Below are positions 54,477 through 63,148 of a stretch of DNA of 64,000 nucleotides, piece by piece (the first letter of the stretch is position 1; every line of letters begins with the position of its first letter). Under the pieces are notes generated by a model. It saw only the letters and a program-made list of their open reading frames with translations. It did not search any database and was not told where the DNA came from. The DNA comes from AP-15 sp963703855. Its GTDB lineage: Bacteria > Pseudomonadota > Alphaproteobacteria > ATCC43930 > CGMCC-115725. A program made the translations under genes and the position numbers. The stretch is taken from the NCBI GenBank assembly GCA_963703855.1, contig CAVPFW010000015.1, forward strand, positions 1-64,000, read 5' to 3'.

Positions 54477-55103
54477 TCACAATTCGCGGGTGCGGCGGGC
54501 CATCGCCTCGTCCCACAGACCGCCGCGGTCGTCGTCGAAGATCAGCTTGGGGTCGCCGGCGGCGGTGAACCAGTCGTGACGGTCGAGCTCGCCCTCGAGC
54601 TGCCCCGGCCCCCACCCCGCATAGCCAAACGCGAACAGGCTCTTCTTCGGCCCCTGGTGATGGCCGATGTCGCGCAGGATCTGCTTGTCGGCGGTCATCG
54701 CCGCCGCGACGCCCACGGCGAGGGTGCCGGGGCGCCGGTAATCGGTGCTGTGGACGACAAAGCCGAGCTCCGGCTGCACCGGGCCGCCGGCAAAAACCCG
54801 CAGATTGCCCTCGATCCCGGGCTCCTGATCGCCGGCCGCCTCCAACAGGCTCTCGATCGAACGCTCCTCGAGCGGGCGATTGATGACGATGCCGAAAGCG
54901 CCGCTCTTGTCCTGCCGCAGCACCAGGATCACCGCGTGGTAGAAGCGCGGGTCGCCGATCGTCGGCGCGGCCACCAGCACTTGCCCGGCCAAGGAGGCGG
55001 CATCGGCGTGATCGGGCGGGGCCGCGCCGGGCAGCAGCGCCGCCATCAGCAACGCCGCGGCGGCGGCCGGCGCGCGCCGGCGCGAGAGGCGGGGAGGGGC
55101 CAT
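54477..55103 (-). CDS. YqgE/AlgH family protein with signal peptide
   Basis: 208 residues. Residues about 38-205 are a normal AlgH/YqgE domain: 'LAGQVLVAAPTIGDPRFYHA', 'VILVLRQDKSGAFGIVINRP', 'RVFAGGPVQPELGFVVHS' and 'FGYAGWGPGQLEGELDRHDW'. Most YqgE proteins are cytosolic and start at the 'L-x-G-x-x-L-v-A-x-P' strand, but this one has a 35-residue leader with an Arg-rich start and a hydrophobic core (APAAAAALLMAALLPGAAPP), so export is predicted. The role of the family is not settled. Confidence 0.9.
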   Translation of the reverse strand: MAPPRLSRRRAPAAAAALLMAALLPGAAPPDHADAASLAGQVLVAAPTIGDPRFYHAVILVLRQDKSGAFGIVINRPLEERSIESLLEAAGDQEPGIEGNLRVFAGGPVQPELGFVVHSTDYRRPGTLAVGVAAAMTADKQILRDIGHHQGPKKSLFAFGYAGWGPGQLEGELDRHDWFTAAGDPKLIFDDDRGGLWDEAMARRTREL

Positions 55104-55186
55104 CTCCCCACCTTACATCGGCGCTCGCCGGGTCGGAAAGCAATGCTAAGATCGCCGCCGCCGTAAAAAACGAGGGGCATCGGCTG

Positions 55187-56230
55187 ATGACGGATCGACC
55201 CTGGATCATCACGACGGCGGTCGGCACCGGAGAGCGCGGCTTTGCCGGCGATGGCGGGCCGGCCGCGCGGGCATTGCTGAACGGGCCGTTCGATATCGGG
55301 TTCGAGCCCGGCGGCAATCTCTATTTTTCGGACACCTTCAACCACCGCATCCGACGGGTCGAGGCGCGCACCGGCATTATTATGACTGTCGCCGGCTCGG
55401 GCGAGGCCGGCCATGCCGGGGATGGGGGTCCCGCCACCAAGGCTGCCTTCAACGAGCCCTACGGCATCGCGGTCGACCATGCCGGCAACATCTACGTCGC
55501 CGACCGCCGCAATCATTGCGTCCGCCGGATCGACCGCAGCTCGGGCGTGGTCACGACCTTTGCCGGCAACGGCGGCGCCGGGTTCGGCGGCGATGGCGGT
55601 CCGGCGGCGCGCGCCGGGATGGTCGAGCCCAATGGCCTCGCCTTCGATCCCGACCAGCGGCGGCTGTTCATCGCCGATGTCGCCGACCACCGGGTGCGGG
55701 TCGTCGATCTCGCGCTGGGCACGATCGCGACCTTTGCCGGCAGCGGCGAGGCGGCGCACAGCGGCGACGGCGGCCCCGCAGCGGCGGCGGGCGTGTGGGG
55801 GGCGCGCGCGGTCAAGGTCGCACCCGACGGCCGGGTCTATATCCTCGAACGCCAGGGCAGCAGCCTGCGCGCGGTCGAGCCCCGCAGCGGCGTGATCTCG
55901 ACCGTGGCCGGCACCGGCGCCCGCGGCTACGGCGGCGACGGCGGGCCGGCGCAGGCCGCGGTGTTCGACGCGCCCAAGGAGATGACCATCGGCCCCGGCG
56001 GCGACCTCCTGATCGTCGACACCGAGAACCACGCGATCCGCTGCATCGACATGACGAGCGGCACGGTCGACACGATCGCCGGCGGGCGCAAGGGCAGCGG
56101 CGGCGACGGCGGCCCGGCGCGTCAGGCCGGGCTCGGCCGCCCGCACGGCATCGCCGTCGGCCCCGACGGCGCCCTCTATATCGGCGACACCGAGAACCAC
56201 CGCATCCGCAAACTCACCCGCGCTGGGTGA
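55187..56230 (+). CDS. NHL-repeat beta-propeller protein
   Basis: 347 residues with six repeats of about 56 residues, each holding a GDGGPA motif (GFAGDGGPAARA, HAGDGGPATKA, GFGGDGGPAARA, HSGDGGPAAAA, GYGGDGGPAQAA, GSGGDGGPARQA) and an NHL blade of the type 'YVADRRNHCVRRID'. This predicts a six-bladed propeller. There is no signal peptide, so it is probably cytosolic, unlike many NHL proteins of this type. No active site is recognisable; it may be a lactonase-like or a scaffold protein. Confidence 0.9.
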   Translation: MTDRPWIITTAVGTGERGFAGDGGPAARALLNGPFDIGFEPGGNLYFSDTFNHRIRRVEARTGIIMTVAGSGEAGHAGDGGPATKAAFNEPYGIAVDHAGNIYVADRRNHCVRRIDRSSGVVTTFAGNGGAGFGGDGGPAARAGMVEPNGLAFDPDQRRLFIADVADHRVRVVDLALGTIATFAGSGEAAHSGDGGPAAAAGVWGARAVKVAPDGRVYILERQGSSLRAVEPRSGVISTVAGTGARGYGGDGGPAQAAVFDAPKEMTIGPGGDLLIVDTENHAIRCIDMTSGTVDTIAGGRKGSGGDGGPARQAGLGRPHGIAVGPDGALYIGDTENHRIRKLTRAG

Positions 56231-56260
56231 CCGGGGCCACTCTGTGGTAGTTTACGGCCG

Positions 56261-56488
56261 ATGACCGAGGATCAGGTGAAAGCCGTACTGGATCGCGTCT
56301 TGACTCGGTCGCAGGACCGGCAAGCCGACGCGGCACCGATCTTGTCCGAGATGGAGGAGCAGGACGCGAGTCCCGTCGGCCGGACGGATCAGCAAGCGGC
56401 TGAGGTTGAACGGCGTCTCGCCGATCCGGACCGGAAATCTCTGACCCTCGACGAGGTCCGCGAGCGCTTTGCGCGCCAACGCGCATGA
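56261..56488 (+). CDS. Small antitoxin-like protein
   Basis: 75 residues. The C-terminal part ('KSLTLDEVRERFARQRA') looks like the tail of antitoxins that pair with ParE/RelE toxins, and the next gene is such a toxin, overlapping it (ATGA). The N-terminal half is charged and helical, without an obvious DNA-binding motif. Confidence 0.65.
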   Translation: MTEDQVKAVLDRVLTRSQDRQADAAPILSEMEEQDASPVGRTDQQAAEVERRLADPDRKSLTLDEVRERFARQRA

Positions 56489-56757
56489 AGGTCGTTGTCC
56501 GGGATGCCGCCTACCAAGACCCGAATGAGATCCACCAGTGGATCGCGGATGATCGGCCACGCGCGGCAGACGCCGTGATCGACCGTATTCTCATGCGCAT
56601 AGAACGACTTGGGCGTTTTCCGTACATCGGCCGCGCCGGCAGGGTGCCAGCTACATACGAGTGGTAGGTGGCCTGCGGTATAATCGTCTACACGGTGGAT
56701 TCGGACGCCGACGGAACCACGATCACAGCCGTCTTCCACGCCCGACAGAACCGGTAG
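56485..56757 (+). pseudogene. ParE/RelE-type toxin with internal stop codon
   Basis: Starting at ATG 56485: 'MKVVVRDAAYQDPNEIHQWI', 'RILMRIERLGRFPYIGRAGR' and ATYEW, then TAG at 56665-56667, then in the same frame VACGIIVYTVDSDADGTTIT and 'AVFHARQNR' with a stop at 56755. The part after the TAG is the normal C-terminal half strand of the toxin (a hydrophobic 'IIVYTV' strand and the 'H-x-R-Q' end), so a single base change, for example TTG to TAG, has cut a toxin of about 90 residues to 60. This is a substitution, not an indel. Confidence 0.75.
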
Positions 56758-56811
56758 TCGCAAAGCTGCCGACGGGAATGAGGCTGCCTCCCTCTCCCGC
56801 TTGCGAGAGCG

Positions 56812-57717
56812 CTACCCCAGAAACTCGCGTAGCGCGATCGCCAAATCCTTCGGATTGTCGCCCTGCACCGTATGGCCGGCCCGCGGAATCGTGACCCGGC
56901 GGCCGTTGGGCAGACCTGCCGCCAGGCGCTCGGCGTCCTCCTCGTGGAACACGTCGCTCTCGGCGCCGCGCACGACCAGGGTCGGGCAGGCGACCTCGGC
57001 GAGCCCGTCGGCGAGCCCGCGCCGCTCGGCCGCGTGCCGGTCGCCGCCCATCGCCTGAAACCGCCGCCGGTCGTATTTCCAGGTCCAGTTGCCGTCAGGC
57101 CCCTGGCGCAGGTTGTGCATCAGGCTGCGCCGCAGGATCAGGGGGTCGCGCCGCGGGTTGAACTCGAGCGCGCGCTCGATGATCGCCTCCAGCGAGGCGG
57201 GCTCGGCCCCGCCATTGACGAAGTCGCGGATGCGGGTCGACCCCGGCCGCCGCACATTGGGGCCGGCATCGATCAGCACCAGCGCCGACAAGGTGTGGGG
57301 ATATCTGATGGCGTAGGAGAGCGCGTTGATCGCCCCCATCGACATGCCGACCAGCACGAAATCGTCGAGCCCGAGCGCGTCGGCGAAACCCTTCACGTCC
57401 TCGCGCTGGGCGGCGAGCGAATAATCGGCGTCGGGCGCCCAATCGCTGTCGCCGTGGCCGCGCTGGTCGAGCGCCATGCAATGAAATTCGTCGCGTAATG
57501 CGAGGCAGCACAAATCCCAGGTATGCGCGGTCAACGCGCCGCCATGCAGGAACAGGATCGGGCGCAGCCCTTCCCCGCCCCAATCGAGATAGCGAAAGCG
57601 CAATTCGCCGACGGCGACATCGCGCTCGTCCGGCAACGCCACCTCGGCAAAGCTGAAGCCGGCGCGAACCGAGGTGGATTTCAGGTGATCGCGATATTCC
57701 TCGCTGGACAAGGTCAT
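56812..57717 (-). CDS. Alpha/beta hydrolase
   Basis: 301 residues from ATG 57717 (longer starts are possible up to 57765). Catalytic triad: Ser in VGMSMGAINALS, Asp in the 'ESDVFHEEDAERL' loop, His in 'PRAGHTVQGDNP'; oxyanion hole 'ILFLHGGALTAHTWD'. The sequence 'MALDQRGHGDSDWAPDADYS' is typical of the lipase/esterase/haloperoxidase group. Substrate unknown. Confidence 0.93.
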   Translation of the reverse strand: MTLSSEEYRDHLKSTSVRAGFSFAEVALPDERDVAVGELRFRYLDWGGEGLRPILFLHGGALTAHTWDLCCLALRDEFHCMALDQRGHGDSDWAPDADYSLAAQREDVKGFADALGLDDFVLVGMSMGAINALSYAIRYPHTLSALVLIDAGPNVRRPGSTRIRDFVNGGAEPASLEAIIERALEFNPRRDPLILRRSLMHNLRQGPDGNWTWKYDRRRFQAMGGDRHAAERRGLADGLAEVACPTLVVRGAESDVFHEEDAERLAAGLPNGRRVTIPRAGHTVQGDNPKDLAIALREFLG

Positions 57718-57974
57718 GATTTCGAAAGCTCCGTCGAAGGTCTGCGGCGTCGCGCAGGGACGCATTACAGCCTTAGCACGAAGCCGGCTACGTCGACTAT
57801 TTGCCCGGATCGATACTCCCGCGCATTTGCGATTGGCACCCCCGCGCTGTGCTCATGGCTCGACGCCGCCTTCCCGCCCTTGCGGCGTTGTGTCCGCGGC
57901 GGGAGGGCGTACACTTCGCGCCGAGGTCTCCGGGTCGCGGCGCGCGGCCCTCTCTGCGAGAAAGGAAGAAACCG

Positions 57975-59675
57975 ATGGCGTATGACCTGCTGATCAAGAA
58001 CGGGCGCATCGTCGACGGCTCCGGCATGCCGGCGTTTCGCGGCGATGTCGGCATCAAAAACGGCAAGATCGTCGAGATCGGCAGATTGACCGGCGCCGCC
58101 TCGCAGACCGTCGACGCCGACGGCCGCGCCGTCGCTCCCGGCTTTATCGACAATCATTGCCATTACGACGCGCAGGTCACCTGGGACCCGCTGTGCACGT
58201 TCTCGCCCGAGCATGGTGCGACCACCGTGATCTTCGGCAATTGCTCCCTGTCGTTGGCGCCGGTGCGCAAGGGCACCGAGGAGCGGCTGGCCGAGTTCCT
58301 CTCCTATGTCGAAGCGATCCCAATGGAGGTATTGCGCACGGTCAGTTTCGACTGGGAGACGACCGGCCAATACATGGACCATCTCGACAAATGCCTCGGC
58401 GTCAATGTCGGCAACCTGATCGGCCACACCGCGGTCCGCCATTACGTAATGGGCGACGAGTGCCAGAAGCCGGGCGCCTCCGACAACCAGATCAAGGCGA
58501 TGCAGGATGTCGTCCGCGACGGCATGCGGGCCGGGGCGCTCGGCCTTTCGGTGTCGCGCGAGCAAGGCCATTACGATCCGCAGGGCGTTCACATCCCGGC
58601 TTTGTGGGCCGACGAAAATGAGATTTTCGCGCTCGGCGACGTGTTGCGGGAGATGAGCACCGGCACGATCCAGGCCGGCGGCGGGCAGTATGTCGAGCTG
58701 AAGGACGGCATGATCCGGCGCCTCGCCGAGGCCACCGGGCGGACCGTCGTCTACAACAGCCTCTCCCAGACGATGCGCAAGCCCGACGAGTGGAAGGTCC
58801 ACATGGCGCGGGTCGAGGAGACCGCAGCGCTCGGCATCCGTGCCTATCCGATGTGCAGCCCGAACCGGGTCACGCAGGACTTTACGATGAAGAATTGCCA
58901 GGTGTTCCGCGGCCTGCCGACCTGGCACCCGATCCTGCTGTCCTCGGACGAAGAGAAGCTGAAGGCGTACGCCGATCCCGAGATCCGCGCCAAGCTGCAT
59001 GACGAAGCGGTGGTCAACAAGCCCGACACCGCGGTCGGCTTTTCAAAGACCTGGTGGAATTACATGTGGGTCAACGAGCCGGCGCTCGAAAAGAACAAGT
59101 GGATGCAGTTCAAGTCGATCGGGCAGATCGCCGAACAGCAGAATAAGCGGGTGATCGACGCCTTCCTCGACCTGGTCGTCGAGGAAAAGCTCGAAACCCG
59201 CTTTCTGCAGGCCGAGAACAATGTCGACGATGCGGCGTTGACCAAAATCCTGACCCATCCCAATGCGGTGATCGGGCTCGGCGATGGCGGCGCGCACGTG
59301 CAGTTCCACGGCGGCTACGGCTACCTGACCAAGCTGCTCGGCGAATGGGTGCGCGAGAAGCAGGTAATGACCTTGGAGCAGGCGGTGCGCCGGCTGACCT
59401 TCGACTCGGCCTCGGTCTTCGGGCTTTACGACCGCGGATTGTTGCGCCCGGGCATGGCCGCCGACGTCGTGATCTTCGATCCAGCCACCGTCAAATGCGG
59501 CCACGAGGTCGTGGTCCGCGACTTCCCGAAGGGCGCCTGGCGCATCAAGGAGCCGGCCGAGGGCATCTTCGCCACCATCGTCAACGGGCAGGTGCTGTAC
59601 AGCGAGGGCACGCACACCGGCGCATTGCCCGGCCGCGTCTTGCGCAACAGCTACTACCACGCCAACCACGGCTGA
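57975..59675 (+). CDS. Amidohydrolase family protein (D-aminoacylase-like)
   Basis: 566 residues from ATG 57975 (AAGGAAGAAACC ahead). N-terminal 'YDLLIKNGRIVDGSGMPAFR', metal-site motif 'DNHCHYDAQVTWDPLCTFSP', 'TTVIFGNCSLSLAPVRKGTE' and 'GLGDGGAHVQFHGGYGYL' with the metal Asp, then 'ASVFGLYDRGLLRPGMAADV'. This is the N-acyl-D-amino-acid deacylase group of the amidohydrolase superfamily. The real substrate may be a cyclic amide or a D-amino acid derivative. Confidence 0.93.
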   Translation: MAYDLLIKNGRIVDGSGMPAFRGDVGIKNGKIVEIGRLTGAASQTVDADGRAVAPGFIDNHCHYDAQVTWDPLCTFSPEHGATTVIFGNCSLSLAPVRKGTEERLAEFLSYVEAIPMEVLRTVSFDWETTGQYMDHLDKCLGVNVGNLIGHTAVRHYVMGDECQKPGASDNQIKAMQDVVRDGMRAGALGLSVSREQGHYDPQGVHIPALWADENEIFALGDVLREMSTGTIQAGGGQYVELKDGMIRRLAEATGRTVVYNSLSQTMRKPDEWKVHMARVEETAALGIRAYPMCSPNRVTQDFTMKNCQVFRGLPTWHPILLSSDEEKLKAYADPEIRAKLHDEAVVNKPDTAVGFSKTWWNYMWVNEPALEKNKWMQFKSIGQIAEQQNKRVIDAFLDLVVEEKLETRFLQAENNVDDAALTKILTHPNAVIGLGDGGAHVQFHGGYGYLTKLLGEWVREKQVMTLEQAVRRLTFDSASVFGLYDRGLLRPGMAADVVIFDPATVKCGHEVVVRDFPKGAWRIKEPAEGIFATIVNGQVLYSEGTHTGALPGRVLRNSYYHANHG

Positions 59676-59689
59676 CCCGGTCGCAGCGC

Positions 59690-59790
59690 GACCCTCACCG
59701 CCTCAGCCCCCTCTCCCGCATTGCAGGAGAGGGGGTAGCGCGCAGCGAGGCGGGGAGGGGCTGTGTCCCCGCATGCGGGGACGAGGGACG
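59690..59790. repeat. Intergenic repeat with stem-loops
   Basis: CCCCTCTCCCGCATTGCAGGAGAGGGG at about 59708-59734 and GTCCCCGCATGCGGGGAC at 59765-59782 form two hairpins between convergent genes. A related element (CCCTCCCCCGCGTGCGGGGAAGGG) is at about 28120-28145. Either hairpin could help end transcription. Confidence 0.7.
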
Positions 59791-59794
59791 CCTT

Positions 59795-60235
59795 TTACGG
59801 GCGCTGGACCAGCTCGATGCGATAGCCGTCGGGGTCTTCGATAAAGGCGATGACCGAGCCGCCATGCGCCATCGGGCCGGCCGGGCGCGGGATCTTGACG
59901 CCGGCCGCACCGAGCCGCTCGCAGGCCTTGTAGACATCGGGCACTCCCAAGGCAAGGTGGCCAAAGGCGCTGCCGAGCGCATAGGGCTCGGCCTGCTCCC
60001 AATTATGGGTCAATTCGAGCACGGTATTGTCGGTCTCCTCGCCGTAGCCGACAAAAGCGAGGGTGAACTTGCCGGTCGGGTAATCGCGCTTGCGCAGCAA
60101 TTTCATCCCGAGCAAATCGGTATAGAACTTCAGCGACTGGTCGAGGTCGCGCACCCGGATCATCGTGTGCAGATAGCGGTATTTGTCGGTCTCGGCCGCC
60201 GGCCTGGTGGTTTCGGCCACATCGGTTGCTGTCAT
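59795..60235 (-). CDS. gloA: Lactoylglutathione lyase (glyoxalase I)
   Basis: 146 residues. The glyoxalase I pattern is complete: 'RYLHTMIRVRDLDQSLKFY', 'NTVLELTHNWEQAEPYALG', 'SAFGHLALGVPDVY' and 'IEDPDGYRIELVQRP', with His, Glu, His, Glu metal ligands. Converts the methylglyoxal-glutathione adduct to S-lactoylglutathione. Its ATG overlaps the lpxB stop (ATGA), with a perfect AGGAGG site inside the lpxB end, so it is translated from the lipid A operon mRNA. Confidence 0.95.
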   Translation of the reverse strand: MTATDVAETTRPAAETDKYRYLHTMIRVRDLDQSLKFYTDLLGMKLLRKRDYPTGKFTLAFVGYGEETDNTVLELTHNWEQAEPYALGSAFGHLALGVPDVYKACERLGAAGVKIPRPAGPMAHGGSVIAFIEDPDGYRIELVQRP

Positions 60236-61485
60236 CGTGAATTCCTCCTGGAGGGTGCTGGGGAGGCTGCTGGAGATGCGGGTACGCCGCAGCGGCGCGC
60301 CGCAACGATGGCGAGGATCTGGTCGGCGGCCCGCAGGCTCGCCGACCGGCCCTCCGCCCCGAGGCGCCGCATCGCCTGATCATACCCCGCGAGGTGCGCC
60401 GCGCGAACCGCTTCGTCCCGCACCAGCAGGACCAGCTCGGCGGCGAGCCGCTCGGGCGTGCACGCGCCGCGCAGCAATTCGCAGACCAACGGCCGTTCGA
60501 GCAGCAGGTTGACGAGGTTGACCTGCCGCACCTTCAGCACCCGGTCGAGCAATGCCTCGGTCAACGGGTTCAGCCGATAGCCGACGACCATCGGCAGCCG
60601 CGCCATCGCCAGCTCGAGCGCGACCGAGCCCGAGGCCGCCAGCGCCGCGCGGCTGGCGGCAAAGGCGTCGTATTTGTCGTGCGGCTCGCGCACGACGATC
60701 GGCGCGCCGGGCCAGTCGCGCACAGCCTCGGCGACCCTCGGCGCCACCGTCGCGACGGTCGGCACCGCGACGCGAAAGCCCCCGATCAGACCCTCCAGAC
60801 GCCCGAGTGCCGCGCCGAAGATCGGCAACAATCGCCGCGCCTCGCCGCCGCGGCTGCCCGGCAGCACGGTGATCAGCAGCTCATCCGCGGCGAGCCGGTG
60901 CTGGGCGCGAAACCGTGCGCCGTCGCCGCGGTCGGCGCCGCTGTCGAGCACCGGGTGCCCGACATAAGTGCAGGCCAGCCCGACGCGCTCGAAATAAGGC
61001 GGCTCGAACGGCAGCAGCGCCAAGAGATGGTCGTACCAGCGCGCCATGCGCCGGGCGCGGCCGGCGCGCCACGCCCACACCATCGGCGCCACGTAATGGA
61101 CCAGCGGCAGGCGCTCGCCGTGGCGCCGCAGCCGCTGCGCGATGCGCCAGCTGAACCCCGAGCTGTCGATCGTCACCACCGCGTCGGGTTTTCCCACACG
61201 GATCGCGGTCACCGTCTCGCGCACCCGGCGCAGGACCAGGGGCACCCGCGGCAACACCTCGGCGACGCCGATCACCGCGAGATCGTCGAGCGGAACCAGG
61301 CTCGCAAGGCCTTCTTCGCGCATGCGCTCGCCGCCGACCCCGGCAACCCGCAGATTGCCGCCGGTGCGCTGCCGCAACGCCGCGATCAGGCTGGCGCCGA
61401 GCGCGTCGCCCGAAGGCTCGCCGGCGACGATAAAGATGAACAGCGGATCGCTCGCGCTCACCCCCGCCATCGTCACCCCCGCCAT
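60232..61485 (-). CDS. lpxB: Lipid-A-disaccharide synthase
   Basis: 417 residues from ATG 61485. GT19 enzyme that joins UDP-2,3-diacylglucosamine and lipid X. Motifs: 'FIFIVAGEPSGDALGASLIA' and 'VGVGGERMREEGL' near the N-terminus, 'YVAPMVWAWRAGRARRMARW', 'TYVGHPVLDSG' and 'LPGSRGGEARRLLPIF'. The start is in a 15-base tandem duplication that supplies two in-frame ATGs (61485, 61470). It follows lpxI at 2 bases. Confidence 0.95.
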   Translation of the reverse strand: MAGVTMAGVSASDPLFIFIVAGEPSGDALGASLIAALRQRTGGNLRVAGVGGERMREEGLASLVPLDDLAVIGVAEVLPRVPLVLRRVRETVTAIRVGKPDAVVTIDSSGFSWRIAQRLRRHGERLPLVHYVAPMVWAWRAGRARRMARWYDHLLALLPFEPPYFERVGLACTYVGHPVLDSGADRGDGARFRAQHRLAADELLITVLPGSRGGEARRLLPIFGAALGRLEGLIGGFRVAVPTVATVAPRVAEAVRDWPGAPIVVREPHDKYDAFAASRAALAASGSVALELAMARLPMVVGYRLNPLTEALLDRVLKVRQVNLVNLLLERPLVCELLRGACTPERLAAELVLLVRDEAVRAAHLAGYDQAMRRLGAEGRSASLRAADQILAIVAARRCGVPASPAASPAPSRRNSR

Positions 61486-61487
61486 CG

Positions 61488-62351
61488 TCACGCCCGGGGG
61501 ATGCCGACCACGAACAGCCCGGCTCGGTCGGCGGAGCGCCCGACCTCGTCGCGGTCGAGCACGATCGTCGCCCCGGCCTCGACGGCGATGCCGCGCAGCC
61601 CGGCCTCGGCGGCGAGCGCCACGGTTTGCGGGCCGATCGTCGGCCGGTCGGCGCGCTGCTCCTGGCCCGGCTTCTCGACCTTGACGAGGACGCCCCCCGG
61701 CCCTTCGCGGCGCAGCCCGGCGCACCGGCGCAGCAATTCGTCGGTGCCCTCGATCGCCTCGACGCCGAGCACCAGCCCCTGCTGGACCACCACCGCCTGA
61801 CCGATGTCGAGCGCGCCCAATGCGCGGGCTACCCGCGCCGCGTGCGCGATATCCGCCAGCGCGCCCTGATCGGGGGCGAACCGGCCGAGCACCCCCTCCG
61901 GCGCCAGCCCGCAGGCGAGCAGCCCCGCCTCGAGCAAGCGATCGGCGCCGATCACGCGAAAGCCCTCGCGCTCGAACTCGGCGACGATCGCCGACAACAG
62001 CCCGTCGTCGCCCAGCGCCTTATAGCCGATGCGGGCGAACAGCTTGGCCGCGCGCCAATCCGGGCGCAATGCCGTCAGCGACGGCCGCCGCACCGCCCCG
62101 GCCAGAACCAGCTCGGTCACGTTGTGCTCGCGCAGCAGGGCGAGGCCGTGCGCCCCGGCGCCGATCCGGCACCAGGCATGCGCCACCCCCTCGACCGTCG
62201 CCGGCTCGGCCGCCCCTTCGAGGGCCAGCACGAAAACCTCGCGCCCGGCAGCTCGGCACGCCTCGACGAGGCGCCGCGGCAGCCCGCCGCCGCCGGCGAC
62301 AATCCCCAGCCTCGGCGGCTTTGGGTTCTGTGCCGTCGGCCTATCCGCCAT
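61488..62351 (-). CDS. lpxI: UDP-2,3-diacylglucosamine pyrophosphatase LpxI
   Basis: 287 residues of the DUF1009/LpxI family, the alphaproteobacterial replacement for LpxH. N-terminal 'LGIVAGGGGLPRRLVEACRA', central 'VLAGAVRRPSLTALRPDW', and C-terminal 'RRCAGLRREGPGGVLVKVEK' and 'RADRPTIGPQTV'. Cleaves UDP-diacylglucosamine to lipid X. Sits between lpxA and lpxB; its ATG is inside the end of lpxA. Confidence 0.95.
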   Translation of the reverse strand: MADRPTAQNPKPPRLGIVAGGGGLPRRLVEACRAAGREVFVLALEGAAEPATVEGVAHAWCRIGAGAHGLALLREHNVTELVLAGAVRRPSLTALRPDWRAAKLFARIGYKALGDDGLLSAIVAEFEREGFRVIGADRLLEAGLLACGLAPEGVLGRFAPDQGALADIAHAARVARALGALDIGQAVVVQQGLVLGVEAIEGTDELLRRCAGLRREGPGGVLVKVEKPGQEQRADRPTIGPQTVALAAEAGLRGIAVEAGATIVLDRDEVGRSADRAGLFVVGIPRA

Positions 62352-63145
62352 TGCCCTCTTTCGGCTGGCAGATCGCGCGGCTCGAATTCGGCGCGAATGA
62401 AGGCGATGATGTCGTCGACCGGGCCGATGCCGGCAAAGCGCTCGGCGGTCTCGTTGACCCGGTCGTTCAGCGTCCCCTCGGTCGAAAACAGAAACTGATA
62501 GGCGTTGCGCAGCCCCTGGATGTCCTCGCGGCTGAAGCCGCGGCGCTGCATGCCGATGATGTTGAGCCCGGTGAGCCGGGCGCGGTTGCCGATCGCCTGG
62601 CCGTAGGGGATCACGTCGCGCTCGACCCCCGACATGCCGCCGATCATCGCATGCCGGCCGATCCGCACGAACTGGTGCACCGCCGAAAGCCCGCCGAGTA
62701 TCGCATGATCCTCGATTACGACATGGCCGCCCAAGGTCGCGTTGTTGACGAGGATGACGTGATCGCCGATCCGGCAGTCATGCGCGACATGCGCTCCCAC
62801 CATCAACAGGCAATGATTGCCGACACGCGTGACCATGCCGCCGCCGGTCGTTCCGGGGTTGATCGTCACATGCTCGCGGATCGTGTTGTCATGGCCGATC
62901 TCGAGCGAGGACGGCTCGCCCTTGTATTTCAGGTCCTGGGTCTCGCACCCGATCGAGGCGAACGGGAAGATCCGGGTGCCCTCGCCGATCGTCGTGCGCC
63001 CGTCGACGACCACGTGCGATTTGAGGCTGACGCCCTCTGCGAGCACGACATGCCCGCCGACGACGCAATAGGGGCCGATGACGACGTCGTCGGCGAGCCT
63101 CGCGCCGGGCTCGATGATCGCGGTGGGATGGATCTGCGCCATCAT
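62341..63145 (-). CDS. lpxA: UDP-N-acetylglucosamine acyltransferase, frameshifted near the 3' end
   Basis: Hexapeptide-repeat acyltransferase that starts lipid A synthesis. 'IHPTAIIEPGARLADDVVIG', 'FASIGCETQDLKYKGEPS', 'NHCLLMVGAHVAHDCRIGDH' (catalytic His) and 'IIGMQRRGFSREDIQGLRNA' are intact. Near 62384-62389 an extra A shifts the frame: before it the sequence reads DIIAFIRAE, and one base on, the normal ending SRAICQPKEGNGG follows, with a stop at 62341. Corrected, it is 267 residues, the usual length, overlapping lpxI by 11 bases. In the present frame the protein would run far into lpxI as an unrelated tail. Two ATGs (63145, 63142) are possible starts. Confidence 0.93.
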
Positions 63146-63148
63146 CGG

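Noticed and set aside
56665..56667. The in-frame TAG as pyrrolysine or a recoding event
   Set aside because: No pyl genes are visible, and a decayed ParE toxin is the simpler explanation.
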